Below are positions 21,659 through 31,093 of a stretch of 64,000 nt of DNA, piece by piece. Source of the DNA: Pseudomonas sp. ABC1 (lineage in GTDB: Bacteria > Pseudomonadota > Gammaproteobacteria > Pseudomonadales > Pseudomonadaceae). A model generated the notes under the pieces. The model searched no databases. It was not told where the DNA came from and worked only from the letters and a program-made list of their open reading frames with translations. Numbering within the stretch: the stretch's first letter is position 1; each line of letters begins with the position of its first letter. Made by a program: the position numbers and the translations under genes. The stretch is taken from positions 1,116,001 to 1,180,000 of the forward strand of contig NZ_CP058349.1 of the NCBI RefSeq assembly GCF_013395055.1. Direction: 5' to 3'.

Positions 21659-23017
21659 TCAGCGGACGCCGGCATTACGCAAGGCCGCTGGAGTGAAATC
21701 CCTGGCCGAGGCACGGTGCCCGAACTCCTGGGGTTTTTCCTCGTTGTTCATGCCAATGGCGATGTAGCGCCCGGAAATGATGTCGTAGAGCGTTTCTGCG
21801 ACATAGGCCGGCACTTCGTGCTGGTAGTACTGCACCGAGTGAGCCTCCCCGACACGCCACAGCTGCCCACGTCCGTCATACAGCTCGGATGCCACGATGG
21901 ACCAGGTGTCCTCGTCAAGGAAGAAGCGCCGCTTGGCGTAGATGTTGCGCTCTCCACTCTTCAGCGTCGCCTCGACTTCCCAAACACGGTGCAGTTCATA
22001 GCGAGCCAGGTCCTGGTTGATATGGCCGGCCTTGATGATGTCCTTGTATTTGACATCGCTGGAGGCAAGCTCATAGCTGTTGTATGGGATGTAGATTTCC
22101 TTCTTGCCCACCAGCTTCCAGTCATAGCGATCGGGTGCACCACTGAACATGTCGAAGTTATCGGTGGTACGCATGCCATCCGACGCCGTCCCCGGACCAT
22201 CGTAGGCAACCTGCGGCGCCCGCCGCACACGACGCTGCCCTGCGTTGTAGAGCCAGGCCTGGCGCGGCTCCTTGACCTGGTCCAGTGCCTCGTGCACCAG
22301 CAGCACGTTGCCTGCCAGTCGCGATGGCGCCGTGACCCGCTGCTTGAAGAACAGCAGGACGTTCTGCGCCCGCTCAGGGTCGAGGTCCGTCATGTCGCTG
22401 GGGAAGGCAACCTCATCCTCGAAGTTAACCAGCGTGTAGCTGCCGTTGGTCTGGGGCGTGGCCTGCACGATGGTGCGACGCACATTGCCGCCACGGTAGC
22501 GGGTCAGGTGGTTCCAGATCGCTTCCAGGCCGTTTTGCGGAATAGGAAAGGCGTAGTAGCCGCTGTTGAAGTTGCTCAGGCCGTTGCCACTCTCCGAAAG
22601 CCGGGTATTGAGCGCACTGTTCTTGGCCACTTCATAGATGCGATCCGGCAGCGCTGCCGTGCGATGGCTCGGGAACACGCGCAGCCTGTAGCTGTCCGGA
22701 TAGCGCTTGAACATCGCCAACTGCCCGGCGGTGAGCTTGTCCTTGTACTGCTCGGCATTCTGCGCGGTGATGACGAACTTGGGCTGCTCGTCCTTGAACG
22801 GATTGGTCAGGTGCCCATTCTTGAGCGGCGCGGCATTAGTGGGCAAGCCGCCGGTCCAGGCCGGAATGCTGCCATCGGCGTTAGCGGCCTTTTCCGCTCC
22901 CAGCGGGGTCAGCGTCGTCCCCAGCTTTCCGGCATCCTCGGCGGACACCGCGGCCATCACACTGCTCGCGAGCAGCGAAAGCGCCAGGATACCGAACAGT
23001 CTTTTTGTTGTTTTCAT
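21659..23017 (-). CDS. DUF1329 family periplasmic/outer-membrane-associated protein
   Basis: 452 residues from the ATG at 23017, which has GGGAAG 5 nt upstream. Residues 1-22 are a signal peptide (MKTTKRLFGILALSLLASS, then VMA). The mature protein opens with AEDAGKLGTTLTPLGAEKAAN and IPAWTGGL, typical of DUF1329, and contains the family's long LolA/LolB-like beta region (AWLYNAGQRRVRRAP, KRRFFLDEDTW). DUF1329 proteins usually sit beside a DUF1302 porin-like gene, as here. The fold suggests binding of a lipid-like ligand in the periplasm; that is inference. Confidence 0.88.
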   Translation of the reverse strand: MKTTKRLFGILALSLLASSVMAAVSAEDAGKLGTTLTPLGAEKAANADGSIPAWTGGLPTNAAPLKNGHLTNPFKDEQPKFVITAQNAEQYKDKLTAGQLAMFKRYPDSYRLRVFPSHRTAALPDRIYEVAKNSALNTRLSESGNGLSNFNSGYYAFPIPQNGLEAIWNHLTRYRGGNVRRTIVQATPQTNGSYTLVNFEDEVAFPSDMTDLDPERAQNVLLFFKQRVTAPSRLAGNVLLVHEALDQVKEPRQAWLYNAGQRRVRRAPQVAYDGPGTASDGMRTTDNFDMFSGAPDRYDWKLVGKKEIYIPYNSYELASSDVKYKDIIKAGHINQDLARYELHRVWEVEATLKSGERNIYAKRRFFLDEDTWSIVASELYDGRGQLWRVGEAHSVQYYQHEVPAYVAETLYDIISGRYIAIGMNNEEKPQEFGHRASARDFTPAALRNAGVR

Positions 23018-23099
23018 AAGCTTCCCGTTCCTTTTGATCTTGAGCGTTAGCCAAACCTTGCATGGTGCTGCCAGCACGAGGCTGGCAGCGTGGCATGAA

Positions 23100-24974
23100 T
23101 CAGAAGTTCACCCCCATGCTGAATGCCAGGAAGTCCCGGTCGACCAGCGTGTTGTATTTGCCGCCGAAGAAATCCGTGTAGGAAAGGCTGACGGTGTAGG
23201 TGTTCTGGTACTCGGCATCCACACCGAAGCTGATCGCCTTGGCACCTTCGTTGAACAAGCCGTTGGGGCCATAGCCGTCGACATCATGGGAGAAGGACAC
23301 GTTCGGTTTCAGGTTGATACCGGCGAAGACGCTGTTGTAGTCGGCGATCGCACGCACGCGATAACCCCAGGCATTGGCGGTGACGAAGCCATGAGTCCCG
23401 TACCTGGCCAGCGCGGCGGCATCATCGACCGAACCGTAGATGGCATCACGGCCATAGCGCACCTTGCCCTTGCTCTCCAGCCCGCCCACATGCACATAGC
23501 CCAGCTCACCCACCAGAGTCACACGCTCGGCACCGATCACACGGTCGAGGAAGTGGGTGAAAGTCGTCTGCACCTGCGTGACTTCCTTGCGGTTGTAACC
23601 TTTGTTCTCCCAGCCTTCGGCGGTGGCCACAGGCGATGCGCCCACGCCGGTCAACCCTTGGGAGAGAGGGTTCAGCAGCGCCCGGGTCAGGTCCTGGGTG
23701 TTGATCTGTACAGGCGCATTGGGCCGGTAGCTGATTTCCCCGCTCCAGGCGGTTCCGGTCGGCAGGGTGGTCGAGAAACTCGCGCCATACAGGCGGATAT
23801 CCTCGGGGTACTCAAGGTAATAGCGGCCATTGCCAAGTGCGGCGGACTGCAACAGCCCCGGCGCAAGCGACTGGGCTGCAGCGTTACAGGTAGCGGTCGA
23901 ATTACACAGCCCCGCCCCCAGCAACGCGCCGGCCAGCCCGGAACCAAAGGCCGGGTTAGTCGCCATGCCGAGGATGCCGGAGGCTGTCTGCGTACTGAGG
24001 ATCGGTGTGCGACTGTGGTAGTTCATGAAGTAGGCACCGTACTCGGTCCGGTCCCCCAGCCAGCGCAGGGCCAGGCCGAACTGCCCGGAGTCACGCGCAT
24101 CACGATCCCCGCTACGCGGCAGTACCACGCCTTCGGGCGTCACACCAAAGCCCTGGCCGAAGGCCGCGGCAACCGGTTGCAGTGGCGCGATCGCACCGCT
24201 GCCGACATGGTAGTTACCGACACAGCCATCCTGCGCCACATCAGCCGTAGAGAAGAAGGTCCCGCAGTTGTCGACGACCGTCTGGTCCCATTCGAGCTGG
24301 TAGAAGGTCTCCATGCTCAGCCGGTCGCTCAGCCCTTGTGAAACATAGAGCATGTTGACCGGGATCAGGCCTTCCTTGATCTCGGCGCCAGGCCGGCGGA
24401 AGGCTGCGGCATCCAGCGGGTTGATCGAGTTGATCGAGTTACCGATGAAGGTACTTTCGCCCCAGCTCACCACCTGCCGCCCGACCCGCACGGTCCCCGG
24501 CAGGTTGGCCATGGAATAGTTGTGATAGAGGAAGGCATCGAGGATCTGCGCCCCCGAGGATTGCGCAGCCTCCTTGCGGTTGTGATCGCTGATGTCCTTG
24601 AAGCGCCGCCCCTCGTCCTTCAGCTCGAAGTCGTACCAGTACTTGCCGCGAATGAAAGCACCGCTGTCGCGGTAGCGCAGTTCCAGGTCATGCACACCCT
24701 TGAAGATCTTCGAGAAGGTCTCGCCCTTGCGGAAGTTCAGGCGGCCGTCATCGCCAGTCTGGGTAAAGCCGGTTCCGCCATTGTTGGCACCGATCAGGTC
24801 TTTGTCCGGACTGGCCATCGACCAACTGGCACCGATGGACAGCGAAGAATCGAACTGCCCTTCGATCTCACCGATATTGAAGTTCACTGCATACGCTGGC
24901 GTCGCAACGCCCATGGCGATAGCCAGGGCAACGCGTGAAGGTTTGAATAGATCCTGCCTTGTTGTTTTTGTCAT
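23100..24974 (-). CDS. DUF1302 family outer-membrane protein
   Basis: 624 residues from the ATG at 24974, preceded by AGGAG at good spacing; the frame is open further upstream without a signal sequence. Residues 1-29 are a signal peptide ending in AYA. The body is rich in alternating beta-strand motifs, contains SWGESTFIGNSINSINPLD, a hallmark of DUF1302 proteins, and ends SMGVNF with a terminal Phe, as expected of an outer-membrane barrel. One pair of Cys residues lies in an extracellular-type loop (GLCNSTATC). With the DUF1329 gene 82 bp downstream it forms a probable operon. Confidence 0.88.
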   Translation of the reverse strand: MTKTTRQDLFKPSRVALAIAMGVATPAYAVNFNIGEIEGQFDSSLSIGASWSMASPDKDLIGANNGGTGFTQTGDDGRLNFRKGETFSKIFKGVHDLELRYRDSGAFIRGKYWYDFELKDEGRRFKDISDHNRKEAAQSSGAQILDAFLYHNYSMANLPGTVRVGRQVVSWGESTFIGNSINSINPLDAAAFRRPGAEIKEGLIPVNMLYVSQGLSDRLSMETFYQLEWDQTVVDNCGTFFSTADVAQDGCVGNYHVGSGAIAPLQPVAAAFGQGFGVTPEGVVLPRSGDRDARDSGQFGLALRWLGDRTEYGAYFMNYHSRTPILSTQTASGILGMATNPAFGSGLAGALLGAGLCNSTATCNAAAQSLAPGLLQSAALGNGRYYLEYPEDIRLYGASFSTTLPTGTAWSGEISYRPNAPVQINTQDLTRALLNPLSQGLTGVGASPVATAEGWENKGYNRKEVTQVQTTFTHFLDRVIGAERVTLVGELGYVHVGGLESKGKVRYGRDAIYGSVDDAAALARYGTHGFVTANAWGYRVRAIADYNSVFAGINLKPNVSFSHDVDGYGPNGLFNEGAKAISFGVDAEYQNTYTVSLSYTDFFGGKYNTLVDRDFLAFSMGVNF

Positions 24975-25361
24975 GAGGCGCTCCTGATGGATTCTGCGTG
25001 CCTCAACCCTAACCAGAGGTCTGCGTCGGGTTAAGCGCACCAAGGTTTGATTTAGCGTGTAATCCTTTAGTGCTAATGACCGCGTCAACTCAGCCATTGG
25101 CGGCGATGCAAACCATGAAACCTTAGAGGTCACGAATCGAGCTTAGTTGCCATTCCCATATACGGCAAAGTGCATCGCAGAGCCTTCCACCCTCGATACG
25201 GACTGATTCGTCGACTGACATTCAGGGCCATATCGCAGCGCACGGCGATTGGCCTTTAGTAGCACTCATGGTTTCAACGAACCCGACCACCACGGGGTGC
25301 CGCCTCCGGTAACACTCCAACTGGGAGAAAAGGGAACAGCGCAGCAGACCGCCTGCTTCGC
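24975..25361. other. Gene-free interval upstream of the DUF1302 operon
   Basis: 387 bp between the DUF1302 start and the hpt stop. I see no credible gene or strong hairpin. The first 150 bp is A+T-richer (GTTTGATTTAGCGTGTAATC and neighbours) and must contain the DUF1302 promoter, read leftward. A binding site for the LAL regulator is expected here, but I cannot identify one by eye. Confidence 0.6.
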
Positions 25362-25919
25362 TCAAAGTCCCTTGACCGCGAAGATGCCAGGAGCATTTCG
25401 CCAGTAACCCTTGTAGTCCATCCCATAGCCGAACACGTAACGGTCGTCACAGAACAGCCCGGTGTAGGTGGCCTTCATGCCAGGAAACGCCTTGCGCTGA
25501 TGACGTTTGTCCACCAACACCGCCGTATGTACCTCGGCAGCCCCGGCATGCTTGCAGAACTCGATGATGGCATTGAGGGTATGCCCCTCATCGAGGATGT
25601 CATCGATGATCAGCACATCGCGGTCGATGAAGGAAATCTCCGGCTTGGCTTTCCAGAACAGCTCTCCCCCGGTGGTCTGGTTGCGGTAGCGCGTGGCTTG
25701 CAGGTAAGACATCTCCAATGGGAAATCCAGCAATGTGGCCAGCTTGCCGGAGAAGATCAGCCCGCCGTTCATGACGCAGAACACCACGGGATTGCGCTCG
25801 GCCAGTTCCTGGTTGATCTGTTGCGCGACCGCCCTGATCGCAGCCTCCACCTCCGCTTCGTCGTGAAGGCAATCGGCTTCGGCCATCACCTGGCGGATAT
25901 GTGCAAGATCGACGGACAT
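25362..25919 (-). CDS. hpt: Hypoxanthine-guanine phosphoribosyltransferase
   Basis: 185 residues from the ATG at 25919, preceded by GGGAG; the open frame upstream is not conserved. The PRPP-binding loop is VLIIDDILDEGHTL (about 102-115), with the flexible-loop and base-recognition segments QTTGGELFW and DDRYVFGYGMDYKGYWRN also present. The enzyme salvages hypoxanthine and guanine to IMP and GMP using PRPP. It is divergent from upp-uraA, grouping purine and pyrimidine salvage at one locus; the roughly 170 bp between them must contain both promoters. Confidence 0.95.
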   Translation of the reverse strand: MSVDLAHIRQVMAEADCLHDEAEVEAAIRAVAQQINQELAERNPVVFCVMNGGLIFSGKLATLLDFPLEMSYLQATRYRNQTTGGELFWKAKPEISFIDRDVLIIDDILDEGHTLNAIIEFCKHAGAAEVHTAVLVDKRHQRKAFPGMKATYTGLFCDDRYVFGYGMDYKGYWRNAPGIFAVKGL

Positions 25920-26089
25920 CGGCAACGCTCCCACTCGACAGGCATGGGCCCGGAAAAGCCGCTGAAGATAACCAGACACCCCGGCAGCAGCAAGTGCCGC
26001 AGGCCGCGTCATTGCGACCCGGTGAAGCGATGACGCCACGCACGGGGATGCATTACCCTAGCGCCCATTCACTGCCAACCGGAGCCGCC

Positions 26090-26728
26090 ATGCCCATTCA
26101 CGAGATTCGCCACCCACTGGTACGCCACAAGATCGGCCTGATGCGCCGGGCTGATATCAGCACCAAGAACTTTCGCGAACTGGCCCAGGAAATCGGCTCC
26201 ATCCTGACCTACGAGGCGACCCGTGACCTGCCTCTGGAGAACGAAGAAATCGAAGGCTGGTGCGGTGCCGTACAGGTCGACAAGATATCCGGCAAGAAGA
26301 TCACCGTGGTGCCCATCCTGCGTGCGGGCATCGGCATGCTCGACGGCGTGCTCAACCTGATTCCGGGCGCCAAGGTCAGTGCCGTCGGCATCGCCCGCAA
26401 CGAGGAGACCTTCCAGGCGCAGACCTACCTGGAAAAGCTGGTCCCGCAGATCGACCGCCGCCTGGCCATGATCATCGACCCGATGCTGGCGACCGGCGGC
26501 TCCATGATCGCCACCATCGACATGCTGAAGAAAGCCGGCTGTACGGAAATCCGTGCCATGGTCCTGGTCGCGGCTCCCGAAGGCATCGCTGCGGTGACCA
26601 AGGCGCATCCGGACGTGGACATCTACACCGCGTCGATCGACCAGCACCTGGATGAGAACGGCTATATCGTTCCCGGCCTGGGCGATGCCGGGGACAAGAT
26701 CTTCGGCACCAAGCAAAAGGACGTATGA
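26090..26728 (+). CDS. upp: Uracil phosphoribosyltransferase
   Basis: 212 residues from the ATG at 26090 (MPIHEIRHPLVRHKIG), preceded by GGAG 6 nt upstream. Family motifs present: LMRRADISTKNFREL, the PILRAGIGMLDG segment, the PRPP loop IIDPMLATGGSMIAT, and the C-terminal uracil-binding YIVPGLGDAGDKIFGT. It converts uracil and PRPP to UMP. Its stop overlaps the start of uraA (ATGA), so uptake and conversion of uracil are translationally coupled. Confidence 0.97.
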   Translation: MPIHEIRHPLVRHKIGLMRRADISTKNFRELAQEIGSILTYEATRDLPLENEEIEGWCGAVQVDKISGKKITVVPILRAGIGMLDGVLNLIPGAKVSAVGIARNEETFQAQTYLEKLVPQIDRRLAMIIDPMLATGGSMIATIDMLKKAGCTEIRAMVLVAAPEGIAAVTKAHPDVDIYTASIDQHLDENGYIVPGLGDAGDKIFGTKQKDV

Positions 26729-27996
26729 GCATGCCCGACCTCCCGCACGAGCCGACCTGGCGCCAGGCGCTGTCTGGCGCACAGATGCTGTTCGTGGCGT
26801 TCGGCGCCCTGGTGCTGATGCCGCTGATCACCGGCATGGACCCGAATGTGGCGCTGTTCACCGCCGGCCTGGGCACCCTGCTGTTCCAGTTGACGACAGG
26901 CCGGCAAGTACCGGTATTCCTCGCATCGAGTTTCGCCTTCATCGCGCCGATCATCGCCGCGAAAGGAGAATTCGGCCTGCCCGCTGTGCTCGGCGGCGTG
27001 GTCGCAGCCGGCGTGGTCTACATGCTGATGGGGTTGGCGGTACGCCTCAAAGGGCCGGGCTTCATCGACCGCCTGCTGCCGCCGGTGGTGATCGCACCGG
27101 TGATCATCTCCATCGGCCTGGCGCTGTCGCCGGTCGCAGTGAACATGGCCATGGGCAAGTCCGGCGATGGCGCTGCGCAACTGGTGCCCTATGAAACCGC
27201 CATGCTGATCTCCATGGCGGCCTTGCTGACCACCCTGCTGGTCGCCGTACTCGGTCGCGGACTGTTCCGCCTGGTGCCGATCCTGGCGGGCGTGGCGGTC
27301 GGCTACAGCCTGTCACTCGCGTTCGGCATCGTCGACACCAACGCCATGGCCCAGGCGCCCTGGCTGGCCATGCCTGCATTCGTCGCACCGGAGTTCCACT
27401 GGGGCGCGATCCTGTTCATGGTTCCGGTCGCGCTGGCTCCCGCCATCGAGCACATCGGCGGCGTCGTCGCCGTCGGCAGTGTCACCGGACAGAACTACAT
27501 CAAGAAGCCCGGTCTGCACCGGACCCTGCTGGGTGACGGCATCGCCACCTCGGCGGCCGGCCTGTTCGGCGGCCCGCCCAACACCACCTACGCCGAAGTC
27601 ACCGGCGCGGTGATGCTGACCAAGAGCTACAACCCCAAAATCATGACCTGGGCCTCGGTATTCGCCATCGGCCTGGCCTTCGTCGGCAAGTTCGGCGCCG
27701 GGCTGCTGAGCATTCCCGTGCCAGTGATGGGCGGCATTCTCTGCCTGCTGTTCGGCTCCATTGCCGTGGTGGGCCTGAGCACGCTGATCCGCCACCAGAT
27801 CGACCTCTCCGAGTCGCGCAACCTGATCATCGTCTCGGTGACACTGGTATTCGGCATAGGCGGCATGGTGATCGGCAGCAGCGAATTCAGCCTCTCCGGC
27901 ATATCGCTGTGCGCCATCACCGCGTTGCTGCTCAACCTGCTACTGCCGGGCGGACAAGGCTGGCGCAGCAAGCAGTTGAACGAAGAACAGCCATAA
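26725..27996 (+). CDS. uraA: Uracil permease (UraA / nucleobase-cation symporter 2 family)
   Basis: 423 residues with about 12-14 hydrophobic segments. The NCS2 signature lies near residues 235-255 (PVALAPAIEHIGGVVAVGSVTG) and is followed by GDGIATSAAGLFGGPPNTTYAEVTGA, diagnostic of uracil and xanthine permeases. The ATG overlaps the upp stop by 4 nt; the pairing with upp indicates uracil as the substrate, imported with protons. A strong hairpin follows 14 nt after the stop. Confidence 0.94.
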   Translation: MSMPDLPHEPTWRQALSGAQMLFVAFGALVLMPLITGMDPNVALFTAGLGTLLFQLTTGRQVPVFLASSFAFIAPIIAAKGEFGLPAVLGGVVAAGVVYMLMGLAVRLKGPGFIDRLLPPVVIAPVIISIGLALSPVAVNMAMGKSGDGAAQLVPYETAMLISMAALLTTLLVAVLGRGLFRLVPILAGVAVGYSLSLAFGIVDTNAMAQAPWLAMPAFVAPEFHWGAILFMVPVALAPAIEHIGGVVAVGSVTGQNYIKKPGLHRTLLGDGIATSAAGLFGGPPNTTYAEVTGAVMLTKSYNPKIMTWASVFAIGLAFVGKFGAGLLSIPVPVMGGILCLLFGSIAVVGLSTLIRHQIDLSESRNLIIVSVTLVFGIGGMVIGSSEFSLSGISLCAITALLLNLLLPGGQGWRSKQLNEEQP

Positions 27997-28010
27997 AGAC
28001 TGAGGGACAA

Positions 28011-28038
28011 GGGAAAAGCGCGACGGGGCGCTTTTCCC
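28011..28038. terminator. Bidirectional hairpin terminator
   Basis: GGGAAAAGCGC pairs with GCGCTTTTCCC around a 6-nt loop, an 11-bp stem, between the convergent genes uraA and pagL. Confidence 0.85.
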
Positions 28039-28054
28039 TACGGAATGGTGTCCG

Positions 28055-28570
28055 CTAGAACGCGTGGCGGTAGTGCAGGGAGTAGCTCTCCACACCATCA
28101 TTGGGCTTCTTGATACCGGCATTGGAATAGTGGATCGCACGAATACCGACCTCGTGCCCACCCGAGAAGCGCAGGCCCGCGCCGATGCGATCCTCGAACT
28201 GGAATGAAGACCCCAGGTCGTTGTTTTCGATGCGGGTGCTTTCGAAGGCGGCAATGCCGATACCAGCCTCGATGTAAGGCTTCACCGAGCGCCCGGCGAA
28301 CTCATAGACGAAAACCGGCGTCAGCGACAGGCTGTGGTTGCTCGATGTCTTGTCGCCCTGCCAGTAGGTGTAACCGGCATCCCAGTACCCTCCCAGCTTG
28401 CCGACGCCACTCTCGAACCAGCTCCGCCCGAAATCCCACTGCGCACCGAGGCGGTAGGTGTTGGTCGACTCCCCCGTTCGCCCGACCGCAGCAGTGAAAT
28501 CAACAGCCTGCGCCGCAACCGGCGCCAGCAGCAACGCCATGATGGCGGCGATTGAAATGCTCTCTTTCAT
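28055..28570 (-). CDS. pagL: Lipid A 3-O-deacylase PagL
   Basis: 171 residues from the ATG at 28570, preceded by AAGGAAG; a TTG six codons upstream is a weaker alternative. Residues 1-22 are a signal peptide (VAAQA end) and the mature chain of about 149 residues fits the 8-stranded PagL barrel. The catalytic residues are present with correct spacing in AIHYSNAGIKKPNDGVESY: H147, S149 and E161. PagL removes the 3-linked acyl chain of lipid A in the outer membrane, lowering endotoxicity. The terminal Phe supports outer-membrane insertion. It lies downstream of murI on the same strand but is separated by about 100 bp. Confidence 0.93.
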   Translation of the reverse strand: MKESISIAAIMALLLAPVAAQAVDFTAAVGRTGESTNTYRLGAQWDFGRSWFESGVGKLGGYWDAGYTYWQGDKTSSNHSLSLTPVFVYEFAGRSVKPYIEAGIGIAAFESTRIENNDLGSSFQFEDRIGAGLRFSGGHEVGIRAIHYSNAGIKKPNDGVESYSLHYRHAF

Positions 28571-28673
28571 CAGGTCTTCCTTAATCAAGTGCTACGGTTT
28601 TTCTATTGTTTTTCTCAGATAGCGACTGAAATAACGAGTTCCACTCAATAGGGCGCTTTCGTACACAACGGCC

Positions 28674-29471
28674 TTAGCCGGCGAAAAAACCCACTTCGGC
28701 CTCATGCCCCCAGAGCAGCGGTAGTACGCTCGCCATACGCTGTGGCGCGGCACTGCTCCAGAAACGGATGGGGGCATCATCGCTCCCACCAGACAGAAAT
28801 CCACGCTCCGCCAGCAAGCCCTCCAGCCGCCGCGCCACGGCGGCGCCGGTGTCGATCAGACTGACACTAGCCGGCAACATATCTTCGAGCAAGGGTCGGA
28901 TGAACGGGTAATGGGTGCAGCCCAGGATCAGCGTATCGCAGCCAGCCGCCAGCAACGGCTCTACCCAGGCGGCCAGCAAGGCACGGGTCGCAGGCGAAGC
29001 CAGTTCGCCGGCCTCGATGCGCTCCACCAACCCGGGACAAGGCTGCATGATGACGTTGACGTCATGCCCGACCTGGTCGAGCAAGGCGGCGAACTTGGCG
29101 CTGCGCAGCGTGCCAGTCGTCGCCAGCACGCCAATCACACCGGTTCGCGTGGCCTGGGCGGCAGGCTTGACCGCCGGCTCCATGCCCACCAACGGCAACC
29201 CCGGATAAAGACTGCGCAGGTCGCTGATCGCTGCCGCCGTCGCGGTGTTGCAGGCCAGCACCAGCGCACAAGCCCCCTGCGCCAGCAAAAAATCGGCGAT
29301 GCGGCGGCAACGCTCGCGGATGAACTCCGGGGTTTTCTCGCCGTAGGGCACATGGGCACTGTCCGCCAGGTAGATCAGCGGTTGCCCGGGCAAACGTGCG
29401 TGAATCTCGCGCAGGACCGACAAGCCACCGACACCGGAATCGAACACCCCGACCGCCCGCGATTCACTCAT
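28674..29471 (-). CDS. murI: Glutamate racemase
   Basis: 265 residues from the ATG at 29471 (MSESRAVGVFDSGVGGLSVL). Both catalytic cysteines are in place: C74 in VLACNTATAAA and C185 in ILGCTHYPF. VPYGEKTPEFI and IGVLATTGTLRS are further family motifs. MurI makes D-glutamate for peptidoglycan. The start overlaps the moeB stop by 8 nt, making it the last gene of the overlapping hemA-prfA-prmC-moeB-murI run, the order found in pseudomonads. Confidence 0.96.
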   Translation of the reverse strand: MSESRAVGVFDSGVGGLSVLREIHARLPGQPLIYLADSAHVPYGEKTPEFIRERCRRIADFLLAQGACALVLACNTATAAAISDLRSLYPGLPLVGMEPAVKPAAQATRTGVIGVLATTGTLRSAKFAALLDQVGHDVNVIMQPCPGLVERIEAGELASPATRALLAAWVEPLLAAGCDTLILGCTHYPFIRPLLEDMLPASVSLIDTGAAVARRLEGLLAERGFLSGGSDDAPIRFWSSAAPQRMASVLPLLWGHEAEVGFFAG

Positions 29472-30231
29472 GGACAGCACCGTGCGCGGGGCCGCAGACA
29501 CTGCATGATGGATCACGCCGCACACGCAGCTCGCGGAAACGGCTGCTCAGGGCATCGATCCGCAGCAAGCGACCACGCAACGGTTCGCCAAAACCGGCCA
29601 GCAACTTCAGCGCCTCCAGCGCCTGCACGCTGCCGACCAGCCCGACCAGAGGGCCGAGCACGCCCGCTTCGCTGCAGGTCAGCTCCGCCTCGTCACCGTG
29701 CCCATACAGGCAGTGGTAGCAAGGGCTCTCGGCATCACGCGGATCGAACACACAAACCTGCCCTTCCAGCCGGATCGCCGCGCCGCTGACCAGCGGACGC
29801 CGGGCCTGTACGCAAGCACGATTGATCGCTTCGCGGCTGGCGAAGTTGTCCGTGCAATCCATTACCAGATCGACCGCTGCGACTGCCTGCGCCAGGGACT
29901 CGGCCTCCAGGCGCTCGTCATGCACCACCAAGCGCACATGAGGATTCAATGCGCCAAGCCGACGCCGCGCTGACTCGGCCTTGCTGCTGCCCAGGGCGTC
30001 CGAATCGTGCAAGACCTGCCGCTGCAGGTTGCTTACGTCCACCTCGTCGAAGTCGGCCAGGTGCAACTCGCCCACGCCAGCGGCCGCCAGGTACAACGCC
30101 ACGGGCGAGCCCAGCCCACCCAGCCCGACGATCAGCACCCGGCTCTGGCGCAGGCGCAATTGCCCGGCGATATCGACCTGCGGCAACAGAATCTGCCGGC
30201 TGTAGCGCAACAATTCCTGGTCATCCAGCAT
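29464..30231 (-). CDS. moeB: Molybdopterin-synthase adenylyltransferase (MoeB/ThiF family E1-like)
   Basis: 255 residues from the ATG at 30231. The nucleotide-binding VGLGGLGSPVALYLAAAGVG motif, DFDEVDVSNLQRQ, MDCTDNFASREAIN, and two zinc-ligand CxxC pairs (CYHC and CSVC) are intact. The enzyme adenylates the C-terminus of MoaD for molybdopterin synthesis; ThiF-like activity cannot be excluded by sequence, and the symbol follows usual Pseudomonas annotation. It overlaps the prmC end by 11 nt. Confidence 0.92.
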   Translation of the reverse strand: MLDDQELLRYSRQILLPQVDIAGQLRLRQSRVLIVGLGGLGSPVALYLAAAGVGELHLADFDEVDVSNLQRQVLHDSDALGSSKAESARRRLGALNPHVRLVVHDERLEAESLAQAVAAVDLVMDCTDNFASREAINRACVQARRPLVSGAAIRLEGQVCVFDPRDAESPCYHCLYGHGDEAELTCSEAGVLGPLVGLVGSVQALEALKLLAGFGEPLRGRLLRIDALSSRFRELRVRRDPSCSVCGPAHGAVHE

Positions 30232-31075
30232 TGTCGGCCTCCGCAACACATGGCCAGCACCCGAGACTGACCCGCTCGTGCCCGGCCAGATCGCACAGGC
30301 TGGCGACCTGGACAAAACCCCGCTCTAACAACAGGCCGCGGACAGCCGCCGCCTGGTCGTAGCCATGCTCCAGCAACAGCCAGCCACCCGCCAGCAAATG
30401 CCCTGGGGCCGTCGTGACGATATGGCGGATATCATCCAGCCCATCGGCCCCGGAAATCAGCGCACTGGCCGGCTCGAAGCGCACATCGCCCTGTTGCAGG
30501 TGCTGGTCATCGGCACGGATATAAGGCGGATTGCTCAGGATCATGTGGAAACGCTGCCCACCCAGGGCATCGAACCAGTGGCTCAGCCTGAAATCGGCAT
30601 TGCTCATGTGCAGCCGCTGCCGGTTGCGCAGCGCCAGGGCGACCGCCTCTTCGACACGATCCACGCCCAAAACCTGCCAGGCGGGCCGCTCACAGGCCAG
30701 CGCCAGGGCAATCGCGCCCGTGCCGGTGCCCAGGTCGAGCAACTGCTGCGGCCCGGCCGGCAGCGTCTGCAAAGCCGTTTCCACCAGCAGTTCGGTATCC
30801 GGACGGGGAATCAGCGTATGCGGCGCCACCTCCAGATCGAGGCTCCAGAAGCCCTGCCGTCCGAGGATATAGGCCACCGGCTCGCCCTGACGGCGACGCA
30901 CCAGGAAAGAGGCATAACGCTCGACCTGCGGCGGCTCCACCTCACGCTCCGGCCAGGTGCGCAGGTAGCTGACCGGCTTGCCCAGCACCTCGGCCAGCAG
31001 CCACTGCGCATCCAGCCTGGCGCTCGGCGAGTCAGGCAGGTCAGCCTCGTTCAACAGTGATTCGATGGTCGGCAT
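30221..31075 (-). CDS. prmC: Release factor glutamine methyltransferase
   Basis: 284 residues. The SAM-binding motif LLDLGTGTGAIALALA (113-128) and the catalytic NPPY (182-185) are intact; an N-terminal helical domain with QGEPVAYILGRQGFW contacts the release factor. PrmC methylates the Gln of the GGQ loop of RF1 and RF2. Its substrate RF1 is encoded immediately upstream, 18 bp away, the widespread prfA-prmC arrangement. Confidence 0.96.
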   Translation of the reverse strand: MPTIESLLNEADLPDSPSARLDAQWLLAEVLGKPVSYLRTWPEREVEPPQVERYASFLVRRRQGEPVAYILGRQGFWSLDLEVAPHTLIPRPDTELLVETALQTLPAGPQQLLDLGTGTGAIALALACERPAWQVLGVDRVEEAVALALRNRQRLHMSNADFRLSHWFDALGGQRFHMILSNPPYIRADDQHLQQGDVRFEPASALISGADGLDDIRHIVTTAPGHLLAGGWLLLEHGYDQAAAVRGLLLERGFVQVASLCDLAGHERVSLGCWPCVAEADNAG

Positions 31076-31093
31076 CGGTCTGGCTCGTATGGA

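Noticed and set aside
25134..25361. A possible small RNA or gene in the hpt-DUF1302 gap
   Set aside because: No hairpin with a T tract and no supported open frame were found.
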